A stretch of 64,000 nucleotides of DNA, taken from contig BROG01000484.1 of the NCBI GenBank assembly GCA_030159075.1, positions 504,973 to 568,972 on the forward strand. The letters are read 5' to 3'. Position numbers and translations under genes: made by a program. This document shows positions 12,447 through 23,741 of this stretch, in pieces. This stretch comes from Atrina japonica (taxonomy: Eukaryota; Mollusca; Bivalvia; Pterioida; Pinnidae). Each line of letters begins with the position of its first letter. Position 1 is the first letter of the stretch. The notes under the pieces were generated by a model that ran no database searches, was not told where the DNA came from, and saw nothing but the letters and a program-made list of their open reading frames with translations.

Positions 12447-12580
12447 GCATTTTAGCGCGTTTATGGTTTTATATCGGAACTTGGTATAGGGACATTTTAA
12501 ACATGAAGCGCTACCGCGCTTCATTAAAAATGCCTTCATACCAATTTCCCAATATAAAACCATAAACGCAATAAAAATGC
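12447..12580. repeat. Foldback (MITE-like) hairpin
   Basis: The two arms pair over about 60 bp: GCGTTTATGGTTTTATAT on the left with ATATAAAACCATAAACGC on the right, and ATGAAGCGC with GCGCTTCAT at the centre. It has a tight 4-5 base loop and no coding capacity. Confidence 0.8.
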
Positions 12581-12780
12581 AATTGAACGCCGTCTATATT
12601 AATATTGAGTGTATGTATGATATTATTGTGATTTATTGCCAATTAAATTGAATATTTTCATTATGATCATTGTATCAACTGATAAGGACATATAATAAAA
12701 TGGTTACTGATATTGTATAAGTTGAAATATTCACGCCGTCGTTCTTGTCAAGGTAAATATTTCAACATTTACAGTCAATA

Positions 12781-12816
12781 ACACACACAATAACACGCAC
12801 ACACAAACACACACAC

Positions 12817-12893
<77 letters not shown>
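12781..12893. repeat. (CA)n-(TA)n compound microsatellite
   Basis: Interrupted CA units run into about 70 bp of perfect TA. Confidence 0.95.
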
Positions 12894-12899
<6 letters not shown>

Positions 12900-13133
12900 C
12901 ACATATATTCTTTGTTTAACCATCACCTCATATGAATTGGAGCAATCACTACATAATCTATTTATTCAATGCAGGCTAATTTTTTAACCAATAATTGTAC
13001 TAGTACTAACAATAAATGGTATTTTTTCTGTTGATGAAATTGATTTTAGTAAAAATCAAAAGATAATCTATCTGCATCGTTTATCTTGCGTTTCGTCACA
13101 ACTTCACATATATCCTTTTTATTTCATTGTTAG

Positions 13134-13272
13134 TCCGGGAAGAATTGTCACTGTGGAAATATACAGAGCGCAACCGAAAGATTACCTTATGACAGGTGCA
13201 ATACGAAATGTCCCGGAGATCCAGGCCGATACTGTGGTGGACAAAATGCAGTAAACATATACGAAACAACAA
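13134..13272 (+). CDS. Exon: second half of WSC-2
   Basis: It reads SGKNCHCGNIQSATERLP ... CNTKCPGDPGRYCGGQNAVNIYETT. SGKxCxCGN, Cys-x3-Cys-PG and YCGGxxxxxIY are the classic second half of a WSC domain, closer to the family consensus than WSC-1 or WSC-3. It is 139 bp long, enters in phase 0 and leaves in phase 1 at ACAACAA|GTAAGC, a strong donor. Together with 10656-10801 it makes a complete domain of about 95 residues. Confidence 0.9.
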
Positions 13273-13799
13273 GTAAGCGAGTCCGATTTTTACTATCGTA
13301 CTTTCATAAAGTCACAAATTTCAGACTACACTTTCTTTGTCTTCATGAACATCAAGTGGCGATTTTAAGCAATCCATTTCAAACCCAGCCTGATCCATTA
13401 CTGTTATTACTGGCTTGAATTTATTCTAAAACAAAGGATTAATGTTTTGAATTTAATTGTTTGATTCATAGTATGATTATGCATTTATCATTAACTTTTT
13501 CTAAACTCCTATCAGTTACCATTTACTGATAATAAGGTTTTTTTTAGCATATCTAACTAACATCAAACGATACGATATAAACAGAATGCAATTCAACTGG
13601 CAGAGCACTATCCAATTTTAAGTGTTTTGTGTGTTTTTTTCACTTATTTCGAGATGTCACGTGCTTTAGGCGAAGTACCATAAACGTTTACCGATGCTAT
13701 GAATTCAGGCCAATGCAGTGAGTTTCTTTTAACATGTCATGTCTGTTGTGACCTTGGTTTAAAGTCTCATCCGAAAGACCATTGACTTTCATTTTGTAT

Positions 13800-13925
13800 A
13801 TTGACAAAAAAAAAAAAAACATTTTAAGTTTTTTGTATGACCTGGTACCAGGAATCAGCCTGGGACTTCTGGCATGCGGGTCGAACGCTCCACCACTAGA
13901 CGACACAAGCGCTTCTCTTTAAGAA
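13800..13925 (-). mobile_element. tRNA-derived SINE-like fragment
   Basis: On the minus strand the segment has an A-box-like TAGTGGTGGAGCG (13886-13898) and, about 25 bp on, a degenerate B-box-like AGGCTGATTCCTGG (13848-13861). It ends in a homopolymer of about 13 bases. The spacing is short and the B box diverged. No cloverleaf with paired acceptor ends is visible, so it is not a functional tRNA gene. Confidence 0.45.
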
Positions 13926-14189
13926 AGGATCTAACATACTTCGTACTTTGATTTCCAAAATATAAAATACTTATGTAATGAAATGTATACATTTTATAGA
14001 AAATACTACCATCGTTTTATTTTGAAAACATTGATTCACTAATAAACAGAAAAAATATTAATCTATGTTATTTTTAAATCATTTTATAATACTATATTGA
14101 AATGACATTTGAATTAAGATTCTAGGATTTTTCACTTTAGAAATATGGCATTGTTCATTTGTGTTTGATTCTTCAATTTACAACTCAGA

Positions 14190-14378
14190 TTGATATAAAT
14201 AACAAAACAGAGAAAAAACACTGACATGAAATTCTTATATTCCTGTATATTTTGTGAAAACTGCTCGAGAAACCTAGGTTTGTCACTTTTTCACTTGCAA
14301 TTGATACACATAGTCTTACTATATGTAAATGAATACCACACTGGATCTGATCTTATTTTCACAAAATATAGAGGAAGT
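14190..14378 (-). mobile_element. Dispersed repeat family A with short terminal inverted repeats
   Basis: The inverted ends read ATTCCTGTATATTTTGTGAAAA on the left (19 of about 26 bases matching) and its approximate complement TTTTCACAAAATATAGAGGAA on the right. The interior matches 22905-23110 and 7656-7765 in reverse complement. It is a MITE-sized non-coding element. Confidence 0.55.
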
Positions 14379-14383
14379 ATTAG

Positions 14384-14499
14384 TTACCCCATAGAAAAGT
14401 GTTGGTTATGTTGTGATACACCATGGCCGGATGAATAACTACACTCAGGGGCCCGTCCATGGTGTATTACAACATAACTTACACTTTTCTATGGGGTAA
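14384..14499. repeat. Foldback hairpin
   Basis: The left arm TTACCCCATAGAAAAGTGT plus TTATGTTGTGATACACCATGG pairs with the right arm CCATGGTGTATTACAACATAA plus ACACTTTTCTATGGGGTAA. The arms are about 42 bp and nearly perfect, around a 30-base loop. The high arm identity suggests a fairly recent insertion, directly abutting a family A element. Confidence 0.85.
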
Positions 14500-14759
14500 G
14501 TTTCTCGTTTGCGTTTTCTCAGCATGTATGGATATGGAAATTTAATTGAAAACAAAATTTGCATTGTATCAAAATGTATACGATTTTCCTTTCTGTTATT
14601 ATCAGCCTAAGATCTGAAATTTCAATCATCGATGACATCTATTTTTACGAGTTGATGAAACATCAACGCAATTATGTTATGCTAAGTTGTTTATTTGGAA
14701 CAAGTCAAAACACATTTTGCAGTATGGTGTTAATAACACATTATATTGACGCAAAATTA

Positions 14760-15300
14760 CACATGTATGTGCATTTCAGCAACATTAGGTCAACTTCAAG
14801 ATTAAAATTTCCAAATCACACTTTTATTCATGTACTTTTGCTTTTTAAAATGACGAAAATATAGTAGCAGTTCGCTGAAAAATATAGGTCTACAAGACTT
14901 GTTGAAATATATGCTATTAAAGGTCAGTTCGGCATCCTTTATGAATTTTAAAATATTATAAATTTGCTTTAGAATGTTAATTTTCAACTATTTTTTACCA
15001 TTAAACTCTTGTAATAGAATTGACATTCCAAGCGATAGACTGGACTATTAACAATTCTTGCGCACGATTAATATGCAAAAGAGTTTTGATCGAGTTTCCC
15101 TTACTGTGTATTGGCAAGATCTGCCTGTGAAGTTGTACATAGAAGTTGCGTCATTCCTCATTCATGTGATCTTAACTGATGAGAAACTCCGACAGTCTTT
15201 GAAGTTGGGAAAATTGTTTTACATCCTAGAGATGTAAGGCTACTGATAGGAAGTATAGCGTAAGGGTGTAATACTGCCCTGTCGCATAGAAATTTAATAT
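14760..15300. repeat. Dispersed repeat family C (copy 1)
   Basis: Two blocks, 14765-14950 and 15125-15300, match 28560-28735 and 28750-28930 in the same order and orientation. Shared strings include TCGCTGAAAAATATAGGTCT and GAAGTTGCGTCATTCCTCAT. It is non-coding. Confidence 0.75.
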
Positions 15301-16449
15301 CGATGAAACGATGTTTATAAGCACAAGACTTTATAATTATATCGCTAACCTATGTAGTTTGTTGAATAATAAATAAGCCATCAGCACTCACGTTAGACCA
15401 ACTGTCTGGCCCGATTTTTAGGTACTTTTTTAAAAAACCTAATGTTACCGAATTAAAAAGTAATCAGTATACTTATTGTATTATACCTCATTAAAACTTA
15501 CGATTGCCATCAACTCGTATCAGTACTTTCAGTACTTTGATTTTACACAGAATGATCGAACACAATTTTCACGTGTACGGTGTCTTGTCAACACCCTCCC
15601 CAACAAAAGAAAAACAACCTTTATGACCATCTTTGAAAATTCCTGAATCTGTCCCAGAATAGTGGCCTAATACAGACCTATCAAGGTATCAGGCCTGCTT
15701 CCAGTACTGGAAATATCTTCGTCGTCAAACCACGGTCCGGAATCGCTATGCTGATCTTACAATGTTAAACTTTAAATTTTTTGTTTTTTATATATTCAAT
15801 TTATTTCGGTTCGATTATCAAATAACTACATAAACCCGTTTGCTCAATCTTTAAAATTTATCTATATTTTCATCTTTTTCCAAATGACATTTGCTATGTT
15901 TATTTAAAAATTGAATTTGATACATCATGTTTATTTGTAGTATCTGCATACGCCATGGGCAGCTTGATACACCATAGCATACCAACATACCTTACACCCC
16001 TAATATTTGCACTGGTCCGAATGCTATAGTGTATGTAGAGATACACTACACACTTTATAATGAGACAAAGAGGCTGCCTATGGTACAATATAAGATATTT
16101 TATGTCTGTTATAGGTCTTATTTGTTACTGTACATCAAGTATTAGTTGTAAAAGTAGAAAAAATCGAAAAAATCATTTTTGGTAGCAAAGTTAATGCCCT
16201 ATAAATATACGTTGACAGAAATGCATTTACTGAAAATCTTTTTGGATATAAAATGAATGTGTATAACATTCCCTTTCATAGTAACATACACACCATCGGG
16301 CCTTGACGGTCGCCTGAGTAAAATGGCTGTGATGAGAGTGACAATACGCAGATCATAAATTTATGAGTAGATTTTAAAATATTGAACACGAATTATTTTG
16401 GGGGGGTTTTGTAGTCCCTATGGGTTGTAGCTCCTTTTCATTTACACAC
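15301..16449. other. Intron, nothing recognised
   Basis: No exon, repeat match or element end could be supported. Confidence 0.45.
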
Positions 16450-17300
16450 TTTTTAGGCAGCTTCCTCATACTTCCTGTCAAAGTAGGTCAGAATTGGTCC
16501 ATTTGTTCCTTGAGAAGAAATAGAAAATGTATCAAAAATTGACGAATTCTGGTGAATAGTAAGGAAAAAGGAGAACCGTAACCTTCTCTGAATTCAAAAA
16601 TTTGGTCACAATGCGTGCCATGTGAACGGTTGCATTATCATGCAAAATTCGGAGGAACCGTTTTCCGTTGGCGAATTTTGTAGTTGTTTTTTTATTTTTT
16701 CAGAACGTTTTTTTAAATTATTACTGTGACTTTTCTGCATTTTGGTCCCGGAATTGGCATGACGAGACCCTTGTTATGGAAGAAAATTATATACAAAACT
16801 TTGTTCACCGTGCGTAATCGCTTGTCAATACTTTGGCGTCTCGTATTTTATGTTGCCCTAATTCGGTTGGAACTCTACCGCTTTGGTTCAAAATAGTAAG
16901 CACAGTTCTCATCATCAGTCATAAAATTGTTGAAAACATTTTATATTAATGGTATATTTTTCAGAAGTTTTTTTTTTGGCATTTGTAACACGGACTTTCT
17001 TCTGTAACTCTGTTCACAAATGAAGTATCCATCTCACATTTATAAGTTTTAGATTTTTTTTACAGAATACCATTAATTCGTGTCAAGTTTGCCAACCGGG
17101 CTTATTGTCTCACGGTGTATCGAGCATCTTTTTTATGAAATTGCAGATTTTTTCTATGTTGCTTTAAGATGTAGTTGTTGTAAAAAGACCTGGGTGAGCA
17201 ACATCTTTAAGTTGCAGCTGTCCAGCACTAAATTTAGCCACCCACGTTGAAACTTTTGACACTGTCAATAAAGATCGCACACTTCACCATAACTTTTTTA
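16450..17300 (-). pseudogene. Decayed mariner-type transposase
   Basis: Reading the minus strand across frames gives a series of mariner-like blocks in the right order. First comes an N-terminal helix-turn-helix part (VSTWVAKFSAGQLQLKDVAHPG, then FIKK and TVRQ), then INVRWIPHL ahead of a Thr/Glu-rich turn. The catalytic core follows: DDEN ... YYFEPK ... SSN; VLYIIFFHNKGLV; and a position where HHDNAPAH would stand, now FCMIMQPFTWHA. Many stops and frameshifts remove any open frame. The transposase would have cut and pasted DNA at TA sites. I did not find convincing terminal inverted repeats. The match was made from family knowledge, without alignment software. Confidence 0.7.
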
Positions 17301-18118
17301 TAGGTTTTATGCCGAGTAACATTTATGTAGGCCCTAATTTTAATCACAAATTGATTACGTTTCATTTGTTGTACGCCGTACAAATCTCAGTGTACTTGTG
17401 AATGAGATTTTACCTGTGTTATGCTTCAGGGATTTATCTATCGAAACGAGGTGAGTTTGATTAACACTGCACGATTTCCGCTAGAAACTGCACAGATGAC
17501 ATTATTTTGAAGCACTCATTGTAGATTACCCTGCGTCTTTGACTCAGGTGACCTAATAAAATGTCAATATGGAAATTAATCACATTGTATAACGCATAAA
17601 TTGATATCATGGATAAAATACTTAGATGTGTGTTATTGAATTATATTTCACATTTTGATATTTACGAGTGTCTTTGTATCGATAACATTAAAATGCAGTT
17701 TAAAAAGCATCGTCGTTATTGCATGATTCGAGTTGTTATACGCGAGTGGGCCGTGAGTTTTGTCTTCGTACCTTTGATGAAAAAGATTTATATATACAAC
17801 ACCTAATAATAGATAATTCTTTTCATGTATATAGTCTTTGTTTCAGAAAGACACACATTGAAATGAAATGTTTTTGTTACCTAACGGGTAGAAATTTTTT
17901 TCCAGTTTCTATATATCAGGTTATAAATAATTCAATTGAAAAATAAGCAAAAGCGAACAGCCTGAAGTATCTAACTATGAAATCAATTAAGTTTTAAACT
18001 AAATAAATATTGCAGAATTGTTTTACATTTTAGGGGTCCAAAATGGCCATTAGTATGTATAGTTCTTCCATTAAAAGGGACAGAATATTTTAAAAATCAG
18101 TTATCAGAATATAAATCT
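17301..18118. other. Intron, nothing recognised
   Basis: It contains short open stretches but no splice-bounded, conserved-looking block. Confidence 0.45.
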
Positions 18119-18200
18119 TTAGAATGTCTCGGATAAAGATACAAATCAGGTAAACATTGGACAAACATGGACATCTGGAAATCAAGAGGGATCTGGATAA
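18119..18200 (-). mobile_element. Penelope-like element, 3'-terminal scrap
   Basis: ATGGACATCTGGAAATCAA and the preceding TAAAGATACAAATC match the 3' tail of PLE copy 4 at 7800-7860. Only about 80 bp survive. Confidence 0.55.
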
Positions 18201-18318
18201 TCACTGTAAATGTTGATGGTTATAAACTTTATTACTTTATTACTTTATTACTTTATTACCTTGCTATCCAAAATTTCATACTTTTCTAACATTTAACAAA
18301 TATTCATACATCTTTTAG

Positions 18319-18446
18319 AATTCTATTTTGGTTGCATGCACTTTCCAAGTAATGATGCCTGGGAAAAAGTAGATCTCCCGGATATGACACTTTTAAAATG
18401 CAGAACCGAATGCGCATCCAGATTGTACGACTTATCAGGGATAAAG
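18319..18446 (+). CDS. Exon: first half of a WSC domain (WSC-3)
   Basis: After acceptor CATCTTTTAG it reads (K)FYFGCMHFPSNDAWEK ... TLLKCRTECASRLYDLSGIK. It has the FxGC opening, the Cys-x3-Cys pair and a hydrophobic end. It enters in phase 1 from 13272 and leaves in phase 0 at ATAAAG|GTAGTA. At 128 bp it is a little shorter than the WSC-2 equivalent (146 bp), the difference being in the loop after the first cysteine. Confidence 0.88.
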
Positions 18447-19414
18447 GTAGTATGCGTAAATTACAGAAAAAATATCACTGTGCTATTCAAATTTTTTCCT
18501 TATTATAATAATTTCATTTTATGTAATTTCTTACTCTGAAAAAGTAAGTGTTATCCTTATCAATGTCTGTGTGGTAATATTTGTATGTAAAACCTTTTAC
18601 TAAGTTAAAGAAGTGAGTTACGATATAACAGGAAAATGTTTTCATTACTGTCCGGCTCACCTCGGAATTCGGAGAATCTTCAATATTTCGAGTGCAACGA
18701 AATCATAGTATATAATGAAGGCTTCAATGGCTGAAATAGCTTGACTAATAATTAAAATGTGATCTCTCATTATGATGTATTCAAATAATGAATAAGCAAA
18801 TATAATTAAAATATAGTAGAAGTGGTCGTTCACAGTGTTTAAATAATGTCGTACGCTGTGGAGGGAATTGCTGCGTGTGCTCAATGACGTCACTTGTGGA
18901 CGGTTCCAATTTTTAACAGGTACACAATGTATTAGCGATTGTATAACAGTCTCAGCAGGCTTCTTGAATCAAAAAAGTAAAGATAACGGAAGAAGATAAT
19001 TATATATAATTAATGTTTAAAATGATTGACGACTTCTTTTAAACACGAAGTTTGAGTGATGAATAAATAATAATAAAAGAATTGTTATAAACTCCCCTCT
19101 TAACTTGTTGAAATAAATTGTTTTCAAAATATGGCAACAACACTGGGATATTGATTTAGTATGGGAAACTGCATACCAGAAACTCTTTTGGTGATATCGA
19201 AGGCTTGGTTTTGAAAACTGAGGATCGAGTGCTGCATTTTGTTATAAAACAACTCTCTAAACTGGGGGTGACACTTATGTCAGGGGTGATATAATAAAAA
19301 AACTGTGAACGAATTTCCGATTTCCAACGTGAGCCACGCGGACAGTAGGTTAAACAAAGTAGCATTCAAGAGTTTAAGAGTGTCGTTATAAATTTATTTT
19401 CTCACGAAGTTATA
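18447..19414. other. Intron, nothing recognised
   Basis: AT-rich. No repeat matched elsewhere in the window. Confidence 0.4.
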
Positions 19415-19593
19415 CAGTAAAACCTGCTATAGTGGCCACCTCTATATAAGGATCACCTGTCTATAAAGGCCAGTTTTGAAAAGTCCCTTGACTGCATACT
19501 TCAACTAAATTGAACCTGTGTATAAGGGTCACCTGCACATAAAGGCCAATATTTTCTGGTCCCTTGGGTGGCCCCTATATACAGGTTTTACTG
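19415..19593. mobile_element. MITE with TA target duplication (Tc1/mariner/pogo-like ends)
   Basis: The ends are inverted repeats: CAGTAAAACCTGCTATAG on the left and CTATATACAGGTTTTACTG on the right. TA dinucleotides directly flank both sides (19413-19414, 19594-19595). The 179-bp interior has two related segments (TATAAGGATCACCTG and TATAAGGGTCACCTG) and no coding capacity. CAGTAAAACCTG-type ends with TA duplication fit pogo/Tigger-derived MITEs, which I recall as common in animals. Confidence 0.85.
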
Positions 19594-19599
19594 TATTTT

Positions 19600-20883
19600 G
19601 TAATATACATGTCTATTGATTAATTTTTTTCCTTGTTCTGTTCTTCAGGTGAACAATGTAAGTACCTTTTTATATTAGTGCCTTAGCTGTCACCAGCATT
19701 TTAACTTAATAAGTGATTTTGTACAGTTATAGCATTCTAAGAAACTGTTCTACAATTACATTGTTTCTATTGACACACAGTAAAATTATACACCGAAAAT
19801 GAAGCACGAGATTTATATTTTCTTACGTTAAAAAAACGTTGTTATATATATACGGATATGAAAGTGTGCAATTGTTTTATCAGTTTAGTAGTTTAAAATA
19901 TAGTGTGGTAATAATAAGGTATTACGGTGAATTCAAAAACTTGTTTACTGTAATTGATCAAGGTCCCTAACAAACTTGTTCCTAAAAGTGACAATTCTTA
20001 CGTCCAGTTCTAAAATTAGCAGGGTCATACTGACAAAATAAACTTTAGGAGTTGGGAAAGTGACATTGTTCAGTCAACTGTAAAAAATTATAACTTGAAC
20101 TCGACATTTACCTGTAACACTCATAGCGGAATGTTAGAGAGACACAGAGAGAGAGAGATGAGTATGATTATCCGGAACATTTCTTTTGATTTAGGTGTAA
20201 CAGATGAAAAAGTACTAAATGATTATGGACACCTCTTCAAAGTATAGTACAATCAAAGTAACCTGGCGGCGTGGAGTATTGTGAACCCTTTCTTGACCTG
20301 GACGAGTTTAAATTTTAGTAAATAAAGCATAACATTAAAATTACATTGACCAGAGTGATCGTTCCTACTTGACACCGTATATTCGAGACTATCCAGTGAG
20401 GAATAAAACGTTTTCCCGTGCAGCTTGACATAACCGAAAAGTGAGTAGAATCATCCGTATGATAATCAAACGGTTACTCCGCCCCGCCATCTTATGTAAA
20501 TCGGACAATAATTTGGGTTTTAGATACAATATGTACTATATTATGTCCTGGAGTACAACAATTTCTTTTTGTTGTATGCCCCCCCCCTTATATACATGTA
20601 CCATTTGAACTAGAAAATGGCTATGTATCGAGAAAGAACAGCTAAAATATACACATGCAGAGACAAGTATTAGTTCTACCTTTTTATGACCCTACATCCG
20701 GACGCGCAAAAAATGGTATTAGCCAGATCTGATTAAGTAAAATTGAAGAAGTCAGCCTCTTCTGCTGGCATGCCACGCCCGTCGCAAACGTTCCATGGAA
20801 ACCTTTCTAGTCAAATTCGGTGAAAAAGGTCAAGTTTGGTGATAAGGTCAAGTTCAGTGAAAAACACAATTAGTGAAAGGGAG
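19600..20883. other. Intron, nothing recognised
   Basis: No element or exon supported. A short run of C (20580-20587) and a short GA run at 20147-20158 are the only local oddities. Confidence 0.4.
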
Positions 20884-21762
20884 TCACTGTCTATGGCCGT
20901 GCTCCAGAATACTACCTAATATTTCTAATATTCCATGTTTAACAAGATCCCCGTATCGACCATGAAACTTCTTAAACGACGACTCCAAGCGTTCAACAAC
21001 GTAACCTTTTATAAGTAGTTTAATGGCTAGTCGTTTTGCTCTCAGAATAAAACATTTATAAGAAGAGCATGTTCTGGCATAACGTATAAGTTGTGAAATG
21101 AAAACACCATAGGCAGGAGCCGATGGAATATTACTATTTAGAAATGGGAAGCTCGTGATATGGAAATTGATATCGTCGCGTTTGTCATAAAGGGATGCGT
21201 GAAGTTGACCGTCCTTTCCAATCGACAGGAGTAAATCTAGATAAGAAGCAAATGTGTTGCTCTCTGTCGTCTCATTGATCTCTAGCTCAACAGGATACAT
21301 CTGGCCGAGATTATTATGAAATTCTGAATTATTTATGGACATAACATCGTCGATATACCTGTAAGTAAAATTGAATCGAGATGCTAACTGTCTGTTTCTT
21401 TTGGAGAGCAGAGACTGTATAAATTCCGCTTCATATGAATACAAAAAGATGTCAGCCAAGAGAGGTGCACAATTGATACCTATTGGAATGCCGGCAATCT
21501 GCTGGAAAACTCTGTTTGTTTTATCAGCGATATCGCTGGTTTGATTAATAAATGTACATGTAGTTGAATACCTAAACCAGCGATATATGAAGCCTAACAT
21601 TTTTCTAATAAAAATTAAAAGTAATTTGAATACTAAATTTGTAAAGTGGTAGAAAATTCTATGTGATTTATGACAGTTACCGGTTAAATTCATATAAAAC
21701 AAAAGTGAAATCATCTTTAAACTCAAACGAAAACATTTAATGACCAACTGAAAGAAATTCAT
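20884..21762 (-). CDS. Penelope-like reverse transcriptase, C-terminal half, separate subfamily (copy 6)
   Basis: A 292-codon open frame carries the central and C-terminal parts of a PLE-type reverse transcriptase. It has the GIPIGINCAPLLADIFLYSYE block, the catalytic YRYIDDVMSINN block, ASYLDLLL, the SPF/NSNIP-AYGVFISQLIRYAR segment and a KKFHGRYGDL end. Against the 25-kb copy it keeps every motif but differs throughout (for example GIPIGIN for GIPMGTN), so it belongs to another subfamily. The first 95 or so residues are not clearly RT-like and may be read-through of unrelated sequence. The upstream RT motifs (LVPADK, YWIPKLHK) are absent, so it is 5'-truncated. No GIY-YIG endonuclease is visible. 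It lies antisense in an intron of the host gene. Confidence 0.75.
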   Translation of the reverse strand: MNFFQLVIKCFRLSLKMISLLFYMNLTGNCHKSHRIFYHFTNLVFKLLLIFIRKMLGFIYRWFRYSTTCTFINQTSDIADKTNRVFQQIAGIPIGINCAPLLADIFLYSYEAEFIQSLLSKRNRQLASRFNFTYRYIDDVMSINNSEFHNNLGQMYPVELEINETTESNTFASYLDLLLSIGKDGQLHASLYDKRDDINFHITSFPFLNSNIPSAPAYGVFISQLIRYARTCSSYKCFILRAKRLAIKLLIKGYVVERLESSFKKFHGRYGDLVKHGILEILGSILEHGHRQ

Positions 21763-22904
21763 TTCTACCCGTTAATTTATCTGAGTAATCAAGAAGGTGT
21801 GATCCACACTCAGTTAACCGACAGAGTGATCACTGTCTAATTGATGAAATTGCTATTTTTAAACAAAAATTGGAAGCAATGGTTTGATATATAGCACATC
21901 AATATGAAAATCACATCTGTAGAAAGTACACAAAATATACTATTTACCTATAACTAGACAAATGTTTGCAATTGATAATACCATAAACTTATTTTAATCA
22001 AAATCGCAGAAAACGGTAATCTCGCAAAATTTAACATTGGGTATATGGAGAAATTATGTCATTTATAAAAATGTAAATGGAAGCAACTCAACAAAACGGT
22101 TTAACAATAAAATTTATACCACTGAAAAGTAGATAAAATAGCTATTTACCTATAAGTAGACAAATTTAATCAAATAATAAATAATGAAGTTATTAGCAAT
22201 TTTGTTCACCAGTCCTTATATAAGCTATATCAAAAATATCCATAAAGTCGTGCATGCGCTGTACGAATTGCCCAAAATTGTTGTACCCCTATTTCTCAGT
22301 AAGTACTGAAATAATCTTGTTTAAATTTGACATGAAGTTTCACTTTGAGGTCTTGTTGGGCATATTACATGTTCAGAGAGATCAGAATCCAACATGGCTG
22401 ACAGGTCGCCATTTTGGATTTTGACAAAGGAAGTTTGTTACCATTTATATTTCCCAAATAGTTCAGTTTCGCTATAATCTTGTGAAAAAAAGTATTTCAC
22501 AGAAATATGGATTTTAGTTCAAATTCAACGTTGAGACACAAAATAAGAGAAAAGAAGAGAAAAGAACAGTCTGATAGAGATCAGACATTGGACAATCCAT
22601 TCCATGGTGGGCGCCAAGATCCCTCTGAGATCTCTTGTTACATTATATTGACGTTAGCAATAGACGCTTATTTCACGATCTCTGTAAAACCGAGCAGCAA
22701 CAGATTCTTCACAGTTATCACCACATGTCCACAATCAACTTCCTGTGTGCCCCTGGAGGTTTTAATCTATCTTTATAAAAAATAGCGTGTGTAAAAACTT
22801 AAAGGAGCATTAACTGTGTTTACAAAAAAACAAATATTTCGATATTTTCTACTTTACTACTTGTACTTGATGTACAATAACAAATAAGAGCTAAACACAG
22901 GTAT
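21763..22904. other. Intron, nothing recognised
   Basis: It holds a 92-codon open stretch (22507-22785, +) rich in Arg/Lys at its start. There is no motif, splice context or repeat match, so I do not call it a gene. Confidence 0.4.
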
Positions 22905-23110
22905 AACAAATCTTATATTCCTTTATATTTTGTAAAAAATAAGGTTAGGTCCAGTGTGGTCTTCATTTACAAATAGTAAGGTTGAGTTAATCAATTGCAA
23001 GAGAAAAAGTGCTAAACCTGGGTTTCTCAATATATATAGGAATTTAAGTATTTTTATACCTGTGTATATCTCTTTTTTGTTATTGTATAACAATCTAAGT
23101 AGCACAAAAG
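22905..23110 (+). mobile_element. Dispersed repeat family A, uninterrupted copy
   Basis: It runs from CTTATATTCCTTTATATTTTG through GGTTTCTCAATATATATAGG to ACAATCTAAGTAGCAC without a break. It is the intact reference for the copies at 14.2 kb (inverted) and 7.7 kb (interrupted by a PLE). Confidence 0.6.
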
Positions 23111-23354
23111 TAGAAAAAGATTTAAATATCAATGTTCATACCCCCCGAAGGAAATTATTTTTTGGTCGTGTGAAACGATCTTTTTATTTCCTATTCTATG
23201 AATGGAACGAATACTTTAATTATGAATCTTGACTTTGTTTTATAATTTTACACTTTCTTTCCCCTGATACCTGTAGACTGGGAATTTGAGGAATTTATAT
23301 TTTTGGGAATTTTTAAAAATTTTCCTAGGAAGTACGGTGGCTGATTATGCCATT

Positions 23355-23690
23355 AATTGTTTCGTTGTTTCGCCCAGAAAGGACGAACGTTTATTTCTCG
23401 TAATAGGCAAGCTTTCCTTGTTTCGCCGCGAAAGGACGAAACACCGAGAATTGTTTCGCGAAAGAACAATAATGTTGGTATCTAGTAAGCGACCTTAAAA
23501 GCTCGTCATTTCGCATAAAAATGTCGAACTTTCATTGTTTCGCCCAGAAAGGACGAACTTTTATTTTTCCTAATTGTCGATCTTTCATTGTTTCGCCCCA
23601 AAAGGCCAAGGTTTTATTTCTCTTTATTGGCGAGCTTTTCGTTGTTTCGCCCCAGTAAGAACGAGATTTATTACTTCATACAACCGACCC
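23355..23690. repeat. Tandem repeat, ~53-bp unit, upstream of PLE copy 3
   Basis: Units start TTCATTGTTTCGCCC-AGAAAGGACGAA, then T-rich sequence and GTCGA. The last three starts (about 23533, 23586, 23639) are 53 bp apart and earlier units are irregular. A related piece, CCTTTCATTGTTTCGATA, occurs just after the 3' end of the PLE at about 26130. Confidence 0.7.
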
Positions 23691-23741
23691 TACATACATG
23701 ATGTCACTTTTTTATCTCTTTTACCTTACGTTAACAAATAA

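Noticed and set aside
13835..13910. Functional tRNA gene on the minus strand
   Set aside because: The B box is diverged, the spacing is too short and the acceptor stem does not pair.
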